Source of the DNA: an uncultured Lachnospiraceae bacterium
GTDB taxonomy: Bacteria > Bacillota > Clostridia > Lachnospirales > Lachnospiraceae
Reading direction: 5' to 3'
DNA: 64,000 bases
Assembly: GCA_947626745.1 (NCBI GenBank)
Contig: CANQTF010000003.1
Coordinates: 158,371 to 222,370, forward strand
Shown here: positions 1 through 8,173 of the stretch, piece after piece
Numbering within the stretch: the stretch's first letter is position 1
Layout: each line of letters opens with the position of its first letter
Notes under the pieces: model-generated
Database searches by the model: none
What the model was told of the DNA's origin: nothing
What the model saw: only the letters and a program-made list of their open reading frames with translations
Made by a program: the position numbers and the translations under genes

Positions 1-2
1 CC

Positions 3-476
3 ATAGCGGGCGGTCTGGCAGTATTTCTTCCTTGTTTTCTGTCAGGCTTGTTTTATCTGATAAACGGCAAGCCGGATACCTTGGAAAATGTGAATCGCTG
101 GGGATATTCCACCTCCTTTGACGAAACCGTATATGCCCAAATGCAATATATATGGGGCGGTCTGCTGCTGGCGCTTATGTTGCTGCTGCTTGCTTTTTTA
201 TTTGGCGCTATTTGGTCAAATGCAGGGTTGCTTGTATCAGTTTTGTTCCCCAACAAGTACCTTGCGTTGGCGGCGCCTTTTGCCCTTTATTTTTCCATAC
301 ATCTGATTTTTTACCGTTTAGGATTTTTGCTGGTGCTCAGTCCGGTCAATATGCTGATGCCAAATGCTGCCTTCATACCATTTATATTATATCCGTTACT
401 TTATGAAGCGCTGCTGTTTACACTGGTTTGCGTCTTATTTTCTGTATTGATCAGAAGGAGGCTGTGGGATGTTTAA
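3..476 (+). CDS. ABC-2-type membrane protein, 5'-truncated by window edge
   Basis: The reading frame is open to the left edge, so only the C-terminal ~157 residues are present. A TTG at 48 could start a shorter protein, but hydrophobic sequence continues upstream of it in frame and no ribosome binding site precedes it, so I read it as truncated. The visible part has about four strongly hydrophobic segments and ends in a basic tail (IRRRLWDV), as in small ABC-2-like permease subunits. It overlaps the next permease gene by 8 bases and belongs to the operon that ends with the ATPase at 2059. The exported substrate is unknown. Confidence 0.7.
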   Translation: MAGGLAVFLPCFLSGLFYLINGKPDTLENVNRWGYSTSFDETVYAQMQYIWGGLLLALMLLLLAFLFGAIWSNAGLLVSVLFPNKYLALAAPFALYFSIHLIFYRLGFLLVLSPVNMLMPNAAFIPFILYPLLYEALLFTLVCVLFSVLIRRRLWDV

Positions 477-1317
477 GATATGCAGACATCAGCTGCGAAT
501 GGCGCTTGCTTCTCCGCGCTTTTATGTTGCATTGTTTATGGGCTGCGCCATACATATTGTGGGGATCATGCCGTTGCTTGAATATGCAAAAGGGATCGGT
601 AAGCCTCTCTCTTTGTTGGAAGGCTTTGTGTATTTCAGCTGCGAAAGATACACGATAGCGGCGGTGTTTTTGTGCATCGTATTTCTGGTATCGGATATCC
701 CCTTTTCTTCCGAGAATGAGACGTATACACTCCTGCGCGTCTCACGAAGAAAATGGCTGGCGGGTAAAGTCCTATACCTGTTATGCGTCTGCAGCTTATA
801 TTATTTGGCCGTGCTTCTGGCGGGAATGGCATTTCTTTCAGGGAATGCTTTTGTGGGGGATTTTTGGAGCGAGCCGGTTTATTATTTGGCGCAAGGGCTG
901 GATTTGGGGGAATACAATGCCTATTTCCCATATCCCCATGTTCTGCGGTTGAGACCTTTACAGGCGGTTCTTGCCGCTGTTTTGCTGCATGTGGCGTATG
1001 GGTTTACCATGAGCCTTTTTCTCTTTTTTTGCAACCTAAAACTGCCGAGGACATTGGGATATGCCGTTACCATGCTGCTTCATGCGGTATTTTATATGAT
1101 GCTCAGCGTTTTTCAGTCCAGTTATTACGCGAGATATTCCCTGCTGGGGAACAGCCTGTTGATGTACCATAGCATATATGGGGAATATAAGGAATTGCTG
1201 CCATCGCTGGGGCAGTCCTTTCTGGTGTTTGGAATCGCGGCAGCGGCATTGCTTATTTTCATCTTTCAGGCAATCCAAAAATATGACTTTAGGATATCGG
1301 TAGGAACGAAACAATGA
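469..1317 (+). CDS. ABC-2-type permease subunit
   Basis: A 282-residue integral membrane protein with about six hydrophobic segments and the layout of ABC-2-type exporter permeases: a short cytoplasmic N-terminus (FKICRHQLRMAL), TM segments, and a coupling-like basic loop around residues 90-105 (RVSRRKWLAGK). AAGGAG lies 8 bases before the ATG, which overlaps the end of the upstream subunit. The next subunit starts within its stop codon (ATGA), so the subunits are translationally coupled. Function is inferred from membrane topology and from the ATPase downstream; no substrate can be deduced. Confidence 0.65.
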   Translation: MFKICRHQLRMALASPRFYVALFMGCAIHIVGIMPLLEYAKGIGKPLSLLEGFVYFSCERYTIAAVFLCIVFLVSDIPFSSENETYTLLRVSRRKWLAGKVLYLLCVCSLYYLAVLLAGMAFLSGNAFVGDFWSEPVYYLAQGLDLGEYNAYFPYPHVLRLRPLQAVLAAVLLHVAYGFTMSLFLFFCNLKLPRTLGYAVTMLLHAVFYMMLSVFQSSYYARYSLLGNSLLMYHSIYGEYKELLPSLGQSFLVFGIAAAALLIFIFQAIQKYDFRISVGTKQ

Positions 1318-2006
1318 ACAGAAAGATGATCGGCAGGATAATGGACAAAAGGGCGATCGCGATTTACCTTGCAGCCTTTTTGCTTCTTTTCGCAGTTACA
1401 CCCGGACAAAAGGGTATTCTGGATATTTTGGGCGGCTTTTCTCCGCAGGAGAGCAGAGGGCCGGATATGATAGGAATTATGCGCTGGAGCTTGTGTGTGC
1501 TGCCGCCGGTTGCGGTGAGCATCCTTTTCATGGATGCGGAAATGGGCGGGCTTCGGTTCTATACCATGATAAGGGCAGAGACTGTGAAAAAATGGGTTAT
1601 TTTGCGGTTTATGGGTATTGCCGCCGCCAACCTGTTTTATCTTTTCCTGTTTACAGTGCTGACAGAAATATGTGCGGGAAACGGGGGTTATAGAAGGAGA
1701 GTATTTTTGCTTTTCCTGCTGTTGTTTTTTGTGCATAGCTTTGGCATGTCTATGGTTTCCGCGGCATTATGTACACAAAGTAAAGGGATCCATATGGCCG
1801 TAGTTTTCTATCTGACAGTGGAAGGAATTATGGTCGTCATCGGGGATATTTTTCCACAGACAGCGGCTTACCTGCCGCCCTACTGGGGAATGATCCGCCA
1901 GGTCGGGGAAGCATGCAGGAGCGGTTATCTGTTGTCGATTATGGGATTTTCGGCAGCTGTGATCGCCGGCTCCGTCATAGGTATCATAAAGGGTCTGCGG
2001 GCATAA
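1314..2006 (+). CDS. Membrane subunit of the ABC exporter
   Basis: A 230-residue hydrophobic protein with about six predicted membrane segments. Its ATG overlaps the upstream stop codon (ATGA). It resembles the smaller permease subunits of bacterial ABC-2 exporters that come as sets of several unequal membrane proteins followed by one ATPase, as in lantibiotic-immunity and drug-efflux systems. No motif identifies the cargo, and no lantibiotic precursor or modification gene lies within the window. Confidence 0.6.
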   Translation: MNRKMIGRIMDKRAIAIYLAAFLLLFAVTPGQKGILDILGGFSPQESRGPDMIGIMRWSLCVLPPVAVSILFMDAEMGGLRFYTMIRAETVKKWVILRFMGIAAANLFYLFLFTVLTEICAGNGGYRRRVFLLFLLLFFVHSFGMSMVSAALCTQSKGIHMAVVFYLTVEGIMVVIGDIFPQTAAYLPPYWGMIRQVGEACRSGYLLSIMGFSAAVIAGSVIGIIKGLRA

Positions 2007-2058
2007 CAAAAAACAGGATAGAAAGCCGTGTCAACAGGAACGGCGGAAAAGAGGAAAT

Positions 2059-2721
2059 ATGGAAAACGTGATCGTAGTAGAGGAAGTCTCTAAGTCTTAC
2101 AAGGGCATCAGCGTATTGGATCATGTCAATATATCTTTTGAAAAAGGGAAGATCCATGGTATTATTGGTAGGAACGGTTCCGGCAAAACCGTTTTCATTA
2201 AGATAATATGCGGTTTGGTGCAGCCGGATGAAGGGCATGTGTCAGTGAATGGGAAAGAGATCGGAAAAGACGTGGATTTCCCGGAAAGTATTGGCGTGAT
2301 CATCGAGGCGCCCGGCTTTTTGCCGAATTTAAGCGCCTATAGAAATTTAGATTATCTGGCCTCGCTGAAGGGCGTGATTGGAAAAGAGGAAATCCGTAAC
2401 GCTATGTCTTTAGTGGGGCTTGACCCGGATGACAGGAAACATGTGGGGAAATTTTCTCTGGGCATGAAACAGCGGTTGGGGATAGCACAGGCAATTATGG
2501 AAAATCCGGATATCCTGATTCTGGACGAGCCCATGAATGCCTTGGATAAAAGCGGCGTCGCAGAAATCAGAGAATTGCTGCTGCGTCTGAAAGCGGAGGG
2601 GAAAACGATTTTGATCGTATCCCATAATGCAGAAGATATCCGTATGCTATGCGACACAGTTCATGAAATGGATGGGGGAAAATTGACAAGGCAGTCTCTT
2701 GTTGACACTGCACAAGATTAG
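2059..2721 (+). CDS. ABC transporter ATP-binding protein
   Basis: A 220-residue ABC ATPase that powers the three membrane proteins encoded upstream. Walker A is GRNGSGKT (residues ~37-44), the signature is SLGMKQR (~residue 135), and Walker B is ILILDEP followed by a D-loop (NALD); the switch histidine is in IVSHNAED. Length is normal for a single-domain exporter ATPase. The ATG follows GAGGAAAT after a 52-base gap from the last permease gene. The family exports peptides, drugs or lipids; the substrate here is not readable. Confidence 0.88.
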   Translation: MENVIVVEEVSKSYKGISVLDHVNISFEKGKIHGIIGRNGSGKTVFIKIICGLVQPDEGHVSVNGKEIGKDVDFPESIGVIIEAPGFLPNLSAYRNLDYLASLKGVIGKEEIRNAMSLVGLDPDDRKHVGKFSLGMKQRLGIAQAIMENPDILILDEPMNALDKSGVAEIRELLLRLKAEGKTILIVSHNAEDIRMLCDTVHEMDGGKLTRQSLVDTAQD

Positions 2722-2751
2722 GACACCAATTTAAAAAACAGGGAGGAAGTT

Positions 2752-3135
2752 ATGGAAGAGAGAGGCGTAGGGCTGTCAAACAATGAATGGTACATTATGG
2801 AATATCTCTGGGAGGATCCGCCGAAAACGGCCACGCAGATCATCAGAGCGATGGAACAGGAAACCGGCTGGGCGAAGAGCACCACGAAGACCATGCTCAG
2901 GCGTCTGGAACAAAAAGGCTGCATTGCCTACAGGGAAGGGGAAAAGGCGCGGGAGTACTATGCGGTCGTAAAACGGGAAGAAGTGGTGGAATCCGAAACG
3001 AACAGCTTCTTGAACAGGATCTATAACGGCAGTCTCGGACTGCTGGTGAACACGCTGGTCAAAAGGCAGGAGATTTCCGATGCGGAGATGGAAGAGCTGT
3101 ACCGTATCATCAAAGAAGCGAAAGAGAAGAACTGA
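2752..3135 (+). CDS. blaI: BlaI/MecI-family transcriptional repressor
   Basis: A 127-residue winged-helix protein of the BlaI/MecI/CopY family. The N-terminal half has the typical pattern (SNNEWYIMEYLWEDPPKTATQI, then a recognition helix in WAKSTTKTMLRRLEQKG) and the C-terminal half is a short dimerisation tail. In this family a partner M56 sensor peptidase causes cleavage or release of the repressor; that partner is the next gene, 15 bases downstream. The ATG follows GAGGAAGTT. It probably controls its own operon and possibly the ABC exporter upstream. No classical TACA-N2-TGTA operator was seen. Confidence 0.85.
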   Translation: MEERGVGLSNNEWYIMEYLWEDPPKTATQIIRAMEQETGWAKSTTKTMLRRLEQKGCIAYREGEKAREYYAVVKREEVVESETNSFLNRIYNGSLGLLVNTLVKRQEISDAEMEELYRIIKEAKEKN

Positions 3136-3150
3136 GAAGGAGAAAAAATC

Positions 3151-4707
3151 ATGGCGGGGATCATGGCGCAGACGGCAGTTTTGATAGTGGCAATACTCGC
3201 GGTGCAGAAATTGCTCGGGGACAGGCTGCACGCATACCTGCGGTACGGTTTGTGGCTGCTCGTGGTTCTGCGGCTGATGCTGCCGTTTAATTTTCTGGAC
3301 AGTCCGTTCAGCGTGCTCCGGATTGCGGGAGCGGCCGGCGGTCTGCAGGAAAAGACGCTGCAGCGGTATGCCGCGGAGGACAGGGCAGACTTAAGCGGAC
3401 AGGACACGGGATCAGAGCATACGGCGGCGCACATCATAGCGGAGCATGCGGCGGCCGGTGAAGACGGAGAGAAAGCGCCTGTGCTGCATACAGATCGGAT
3501 CGGCTTCTTAGCAGAGATGTCAGGCCGGATATTGCCGGTGGTATGGCTTGTGGGAAGCGTACTCGTGGGAGGCGTGCTGCTGTTTTCTCACGGCTGTTTT
3601 CTGCGGCGACTGCGCAGAAACCGTATATGTCGTGTGGACGGTACGCGGGATGCGGCAAAGGGCTGCTGTATCCCGGTCTACAGGGTCAGAGGCTTGGAGA
3701 CGCCGTGTCTGGCCGGCGTTTTTCGCCCGACAGTCTATGTCGGCGCAGAGCTTGACAAGGATCCGGACTATTTTCGCTATGCCGTGACACATGAAAAAGT
3801 GCATTATCTGCACGGGGATCATCTCTGGGCGCTGGTGCGCGCTGCGCTCGTCACCGTATACTGGTTCCACCCGTTGGTGTGGATCGCAGCGATATGCTCC
3901 GCCAAAGACGGGGAGATCGCCTGTGACTACGGCACGACCTGCCGTCTGCGGCAAGGAGAACGGATCGCGTACAGTGAAATGCTTTTGGCATTTACGAAAG
4001 TGAAAAGAGGAAAGAGCTTTTATCCCCGCGGCACAATGCTGCGCCCGCGCCGGTCGGAGCTGAAAGAAAGGATCCGGCGGCTGGTGGAAAACAGCGGCAG
4101 CGGCAAGCTGTGGGCGGGTATGCTGGCGGCGCTTCTGATGCTTGTCACGGTGGGCTGCACTTTTACAGGCGCATCTGCGGACAGGGCAGACGGGACGGTA
4201 CGGCCCGTGGAACCGATACAGGTAGAGGCATCGGCAGATGAAAAGCAGAACGAGACAGAGAGCGGAACCGATAATGCCAATACAGAGAGAGCTGACGTTT
4301 CCGCTGCGGACAGCGAGCGCCTCTATGCGGAACCCTGCGAATATACCGGAATATCCGCTGTTTTTGGAGAGCGGATAAATCCCGCCACGCAGGAAGTCAT
4401 AAGACATGAGGGGATCGATTATGCGGCGGAGAAGGGCACCGACGTCAAGGCGGCAGCAGACGGCGTGGTATATGAGACGGGATATTCGGCAGAAGACGGT
4501 AATTATATCGTGCTCCTTCACGCGAACGGCGATATGACCTATTACTGCCATTGTCAGGAAATTACCGCCCGAAAAGACGAAGAGGTAAAATGCGGCGACA
4601 AGATCGCCGCCGTGGGACAGACGGGGAGGGCTACCGGACCGCATCTGCACTTTGCCCTGCGCCGGAACGGGGAGTTTGTGGATCCGCAGACCTATATGCA
4701 GGAATAG
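3151..4707 (+). CDS. BlaR1-like M56 metallopeptidase with C-terminal M23 domain
   Basis: A 518-residue two-part protein. The N-terminal part is an M56 (BlaR1/MecR1) sensor peptidase with membrane segments near residues 5-45 and 125-150 and the zinc motif HEKVH (HExxH) near residue 214 in AVTHEKVHYLHGDH. A further hydrophobic segment lies near residues 315-330. The outside part is not a penicillin-binding sensor but an M23 (LytM/peptidase) domain, with HxxxD in HEGIDY (~residue 418) and HLHF (~residue 498). This suggests a sensor that binds or cuts peptidoglycan and signals to the BlaI-type repressor upstream. M56-M23 fusions occur in Clostridia; which signal it senses is inference. Confidence 0.85.
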   Translation: MAGIMAQTAVLIVAILAVQKLLGDRLHAYLRYGLWLLVVLRLMLPFNFLDSPFSVLRIAGAAGGLQEKTLQRYAAEDRADLSGQDTGSEHTAAHIIAEHAAAGEDGEKAPVLHTDRIGFLAEMSGRILPVVWLVGSVLVGGVLLFSHGCFLRRLRRNRICRVDGTRDAAKGCCIPVYRVRGLETPCLAGVFRPTVYVGAELDKDPDYFRYAVTHEKVHYLHGDHLWALVRAALVTVYWFHPLVWIAAICSAKDGEIACDYGTTCRLRQGERIAYSEMLLAFTKVKRGKSFYPRGTMLRPRRSELKERIRRLVENSGSGKLWAGMLAALLMLVTVGCTFTGASADRADGTVRPVEPIQVEASADEKQNETESGTDNANTERADVSAADSERLYAEPCEYTGISAVFGERINPATQEVIRHEGIDYAAEKGTDVKAAADGVVYETGYSAEDGNYIVLLHANGDMTYYCHCQEITARKDEEVKCGDKIAAVGQTGRATGPHLHFALRRNGEFVDPQTYMQE

Positions 4708-4806
4708 GAAAAGGAAAACAGGGAGAAGGAAGCGGCGGTAGTAGGTATTGCATATGCGGGTAAAACCAGATTGAAAGCGGCCAAGTCTAATGATATAATC
4801 AGTCGC

Positions 4807-5289
4807 ATGGAGATAACAAAAGAATGGATAAAGAAAACACAGGACAAAACGGGCTTGGTCATTGAAAAACCGTCATATATAATTAACGGAAAAACTTATG
4901 TCGTGGATGGAGTTCATGTCATATTAAAGCCGTCAGAGAGGGAAAGGAGGATTGCGGAAATTTTAAGTAATAAGTACGGCAAAACGGTGGAACTCGTGCC
5001 GCAGGTAGTTTATCCACAGGGAATACAAACGCCGGATTATTTAATTGATGGTGAACGATTTGATTTGAAATCGCCAACGGGGAAAGGGAAAAATCTTCTC
5101 TATGGACTTATAGCAAAGAAAAAGGCGCAATCCCATAATTTTATTATTGATATATCTAAATGCCCTTTGAATACGGAAGAACTTGAAAGGCAGACAGAGC
5201 AGCTATATCGTTCATGGAGAGTTCGTTTTTTGGAAAAACTTGTTTTTATTAAAGACGGAAAAATTGTGAAGGTATATAACAGAAAATAA
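4807..5289 (+). CDS. Orphan CdiA C-terminal-type nuclease toxin domain
   Basis: About 160 residues from the ATG; a TTG at 4771 would add 12. The sequence resembles the CdiA_C (PF18451-like) effector module found at the C-terminus of contact-dependent toxins and phage head proteins: LKPSERERRIAEIL, then YPQGIQTPDYLIDGERFDLKSP with a PD...D-x-K nuclease-like pattern, then GKNLLYG and a basic tail. It lacks delivery, signal and pretoxin regions. The frame stays open upstream to the TAG of the M56-M23 gene, so this may be a detached C-terminal module. No ribosome binding site is convincing for either start. No immunity gene follows on this strand. Confidence 0.6.
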   Translation: MEITKEWIKKTQDKTGLVIEKPSYIINGKTYVVDGVHVILKPSERERRIAEILSNKYGKTVELVPQVVYPQGIQTPDYLIDGERFDLKSPTGKGKNLLYGLIAKKKAQSHNFIIDISKCPLNTEELERQTEQLYRSWRVRFLEKLVFIKDGKIVKVYNRK

Positions 5290-5370
5290 AAAAGAAAGAG
5301 CCGTTCATAGAACCAATCAACTAATTCCGAGGAATTAGGACACAGGGGTTCGAGGACGACACTTTCTTTA
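5290..5370. other. Long imperfect inverted repeat (structured element or bidirectional terminator)
   Basis: Outer arms AAAGAAAG (5291-5298) and CTTTCTTT (5362-5369) match perfectly; inside are a GAACC/GGTTC pair and a central 8-base perfect palindrome CTAATTCC-GA-GGAATTAG. The whole folds as one long bulged hairpin between two convergent genes, so a terminator in both directions is the simplest reading. A small structured RNA cannot be excluded. Confidence 0.45.
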
Positions 5371-5468
5371 ATTATTATATACCATGTTTTATAAAAAAAC
5401 TCAAGAAATTTCTTTTTGGAATAGCCAACTGTCCTTTTGAGAGGAAATGTCAACAAATAAAATCAAGA

Positions 5469-5948
5469 TTACAATTCACGATAATAGGGACATATATTCT
5501 CGTAATGGCCGTCTTTCATGCGGAAGCCTCCCGGTATCGCGCCGAGCGGCTTAAATCCCAACCGCTCATATAAATGTCTCGCATGAATATTATTCTCAAC
5601 GACAGCGTTGAATTGCAGCAGTCTAAAGCCCAACTCTTTTCCTTTTTTCAAGCAATCCAGAACCAACTGTTCCCCAATATGCTGCCCTCTCATACCGGAT
5701 AAGACTGCATAACTTGCATTGCATATGTGGCCGCATCTTCCGACATTGTTGGGATGGAGAATATACAAACCTGCAATTTTCCCGTCGATTTCTGCCACTC
5801 CGGTATAACTTTGAGAAGAAAAAAAGGCCGTGCCGCTTTCAAGATCAAGATATTCTTCTTGCGGAAACGCAACGCCTTCTTCCACCACTTCATTCCAGAT
5901 TTCTATCATTTCATTGATATCCCGCTGCGTATATTTTCTGATCATCAT
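5469..5948 (-). CDS. GNAT-family N-acetyltransferase
   Basis: A 159-residue GNAT enzyme. Acetyl-CoA-binding signatures are visible: a beta-4 strand (GVAEIDGKIAGLYILHPN), motif A (YAVLSGMRGQHIGEQLV) and the C-terminal NIHARHLYERLGFKPLG typical of the family. The N-terminus (IRKYTQRDINEMIEIWNEVV) fits the RimI/phosphinothricin-acetyltransferase-like subgroup. Two ATGs lie in tandem and GGAGG sits 8 bases upstream of the first. It is a single-gene unit convergent with the toxin module. The acceptor substrate cannot be inferred. Confidence 0.85.
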   Translation of the reverse strand: MMIRKYTQRDINEMIEIWNEVVEEGVAFPQEEYLDLESGTAFFSSQSYTGVAEIDGKIAGLYILHPNNVGRCGHICNASYAVLSGMRGQHIGEQLVLDCLKKGKELGFRLLQFNAVVENNIHARHLYERLGFKPLGAIPGGFRMKDGHYENICPYYREL

Positions 5949-6297
5949 TATCTCTGCCTCCGCAAACGATATGCTCTGTCAGGTTCTATCTCTCGATCTA
6001 AGATATAACTTTTTAACGCGCCGTTTGGATGTGGCCTATGGAAGTTTATTACTTCGTTACTTCCGCCTTTGTTATACAGCATAGTACATAAAAGCATAAC
6101 ATGCAACTATAGAGTATAAAACCAGAAAAGTTCAAAAGATAAGCCTAAATTTGATGACATTGTTGGAACGACGCTTCTTTTGTATTGAAAATTGCCCTAA
6201 AAACTTCATGTCACCTCCGCTGTTTCCTCCGCGTGTATATAATAGAAAGCATGAAAGGTGTACACCATGCTGGAAGAAGGAAACGAAGGAGGAGCAC
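5949..6297. promoter_or_regulatory. Intergenic region with sigma-gene promoter and a 10-base palindrome
   Basis: This 349-base gap between divergent genes has no convincing coding sequence. TATAAT at 6238-6243 with TG at 6234-6235 looks like a -10 box for the sigma gene; no good TTGACA is placed before it, which would suit an autoregulated or extended -10 promoter. Downstream, GGTGTACACC (6257-6266) is a perfect palindrome flanked by AGCAT/ATGCT arms, placed where a repressor or a leader hairpin would act. The rest is AT-rich. Confidence 0.4.
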
Positions 6298-6756
6298 ATG
6301 ACAGTCGAAGAACTTGTGGAAGAGTACGGCAATATGCTTTTCAGGATATGTCTTGTTATTGCGGGAAATGAGTGGGACGCACAGGACGTGATCCAAGATG
6401 TCTTCTGCCGCTACATAGAGCGCGCTCCCGCATTTCACGACAGCGGGCACGAGCGGGCATGGCTCATCAAGGTGGCGGTCAACCGATGCCGGGATATGCA
6501 CCGGTTTCGGCTCAGGCATCCGCAGACGGATCTGGACGAGATATCGGCTTACTGTGAACTGCCGGAACAGAGCGAGGTGCTGGCGGCGCTGATGAAACTG
6601 CCGGAATCTCTGAAATCGGTAATCTATCTGCACTATATAGAGGGTTATAAGACGTTCGAGATCGCGGATATGCTGGGAATATCCCTGAATGCGGTCAAGA
6701 AGCGTCTGGAGAGAGGCAGAAAGGCGTTGCGGCTCACTCTGTCAGATGAATCATAA
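6298..6756 (+). CDS. ECF-type RNA polymerase sigma factor
   Basis: A 152-residue sigma-70 family protein of the extracytoplasmic function group. Region 2 is visible in EEYGNMLFRICLVIAGNEWDAQDVIQDVFCRY, region 2.4 in HERAWLIKVAVNRCRDMHR, and region 4 in LPESLKSVIYLHYIEGYKTFEIADMLGISLNAVKKRLERGRKALR. I choose the ATG at 6298 because AAGGAGGAG lies just upstream; an open frame reaching back to 6151 lacks a ribosome binding site and similarity. The partner membrane protein follows 76 bases later, as for sigma/anti-sigma pairs. The regulon is unknown. Confidence 0.88.
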   Translation: MTVEELVEEYGNMLFRICLVIAGNEWDAQDVIQDVFCRYIERAPAFHDSGHERAWLIKVAVNRCRDMHRFRLRHPQTDLDEISAYCELPEQSEVLAALMKLPESLKSVIYLHYIEGYKTFEIADMLGISLNAVKKRLERGRKALRLTLSDES

Positions 6757-6832
6757 AGGAACGTGAAGGTGCAGAGAGATATGTGAAAAGGAGATCCTTC
6801 CAAGCGGAAAGGGTTTCCGGAGAGGAGTAAAA

Positions 6833-8158
6833 ATGAAATTGCAGGATCTGAAAAATGCGGTGGAAGCGATAGAGATCAGAGAGACGATGCAGCAGGAGAT
6901 CGTACACAACGTGGCCAAACGTACCGGGCGCGGCAAGTGGGGGGGGGTAAACGCTGCCCGTACACATCGAAGAGCGCATCCTATCCCGCGCATGGCGGCA
7001 GCGGCGGCGGGCTTGCTTCTGGTGATCTGCGCTGCGATCCCCGTCAGGGCGCTGGTCTCGTCTCTGGTGCGGGAGCGCATGGAGGAGATTCCGGCTGAAG
7101 AGCATGAAGCGATGACAGAGATGATGGACAGCCAGCCGGTAGGCGCAGACAGTTATTCCAGAGAGTATTCGGCGGACGAACGGAGCCGCATGAAAGAACT
7201 TTGGGGACGGTATCAGGAAGGGGAATTTCCGGAAGGCGAGCTGCCACAGGCGGACACCGAAGAGGAAGCGGAAAGGTATGAGCTGTGTTATCTGACCACA
7301 GACAGCAGTTTTCATCTGCCGGACAGAGAACTCACCGACGAGGAACTGCTGGAGTTGATCGATTTTGAGGTAAAGCGCAATTATGCCCTGCAGAAGCGTT
7401 ATGAGGAGGAATATGCCGATGAGATAGCGGCCGAGGAGCAGGAAAGGAAAGAGGCGGCCACACAGGCGGTCGAAGCGGGCGGCATCACCGAGGAGGAGGC
7501 GGTCGCGTCGGCGAAAGCGTGGCTGCAGACACTGTACGGCATCGCGGGCGACGGTATGGAGCAGAACGCGTACTTTGAGGAGACACAGGAAGCGGGCTAT
7601 GTCGGATCGGGAGAAAAAGACACCTACATGGTCAATTGGTCGGATGTGCCGGACAGACGGTATTACTATTTCTATATCAGCGCGCAGGACGGCAGTCTGG
7701 TGTACGCTTCCTACAGCGGCAGCGATCTGACAGATGCGCTGGAGATGTCGGTGACGCCGGAAGAAGCGGAAGAGACGCTCCCCGCGCTTAAGGCAAAAGC
7801 GGCGGCTTTCGCGGAAGATAAGCTGGGAGTTGACGTATCTGCGTGCGGGGAAAGCTATGCACACTATATGGTATATCTGTCCGCGGACGAAGATGCGCAG
7901 ACCGAAGAGCGGCTTGCGGGACAGAGCATAGGGAGCAGGGTAGGCTTTATCTTCTGTCCTGACAGCGGGCAGACCGCGTCACAGCCGGCGTGTGGCTATG
8001 TGATCTCTTACGCATGGGACGGCACTTTCTCGGAGTGCTGCCGCGTGAAAGATATCGACACCTACTGGGACAACAGGGATATGCTGGCACAGACGTATCG
8101 GGAGCGCCATGGCGTGGAGGTGCGGCAGGTCAAGGTGCGGTTAGATGAGATAAGATAA
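6833..8158 (+). CDS. Putative membrane-anchored anti-sigma/sensor protein
   Basis: A 441-residue protein with an N-terminal cytoplasmic segment (~1-50), one membrane span (about residues 53-76), and a large acidic extracellular part. The order after an ECF sigma gene and the single-span topology suggest an anti-sigma factor, but I do not see the zinc-binding HxxxCxxC motif of the common ZAS domain. The outer part has Glu-rich helices (residues ~80-230), then segments that resemble PepSY/YcdB-like beta folds (VNWSDVPDRRYYYFYISAQDGSLVYASYSG). A G-run at 6943-6949 near codon 40 could be a sequencing or phase-variation risk. Function is inferred from context. Confidence 0.5.
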   Translation: MKLQDLKNAVEAIEIRETMQQEIVHNVAKRTGRGKWGGVNAARTHRRAHPIPRMAAAAAGLLLVICAAIPVRALVSSLVRERMEEIPAEEHEAMTEMMDSQPVGADSYSREYSADERSRMKELWGRYQEGEFPEGELPQADTEEEAERYELCYLTTDSSFHLPDRELTDEELLELIDFEVKRNYALQKRYEEEYADEIAAEEQERKEAATQAVEAGGITEEEAVASAKAWLQTLYGIAGDGMEQNAYFEETQEAGYVGSGEKDTYMVNWSDVPDRRYYYFYISAQDGSLVYASYSGSDLTDALEMSVTPEEAEETLPALKAKAAAFAEDKLGVDVSACGESYAHYMVYLSADEDAQTEERLAGQSIGSRVGFIFCPDSGQTASQPACGYVISYAWDGTFSECCRVKDIDTYWDNRDMLAQTYRERHGVEVRQVKVRLDEIR

Positions 8159-8173
8159 TAAATTTTTTAAAAC

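Noticed and set aside
2700..2750. Promoter with TTGACA near 2702 before the BlaI-type gene
   Set aside because: No -10 hexamer at the right spacing, and the TTGACA is inside the end of the ATPase gene.
5290..5948. Immunity gene for the CdiA-type module
   Set aside because: The only plus-strand open frames here (around 5714-6008) are shadows of the minus-strand GNAT gene.
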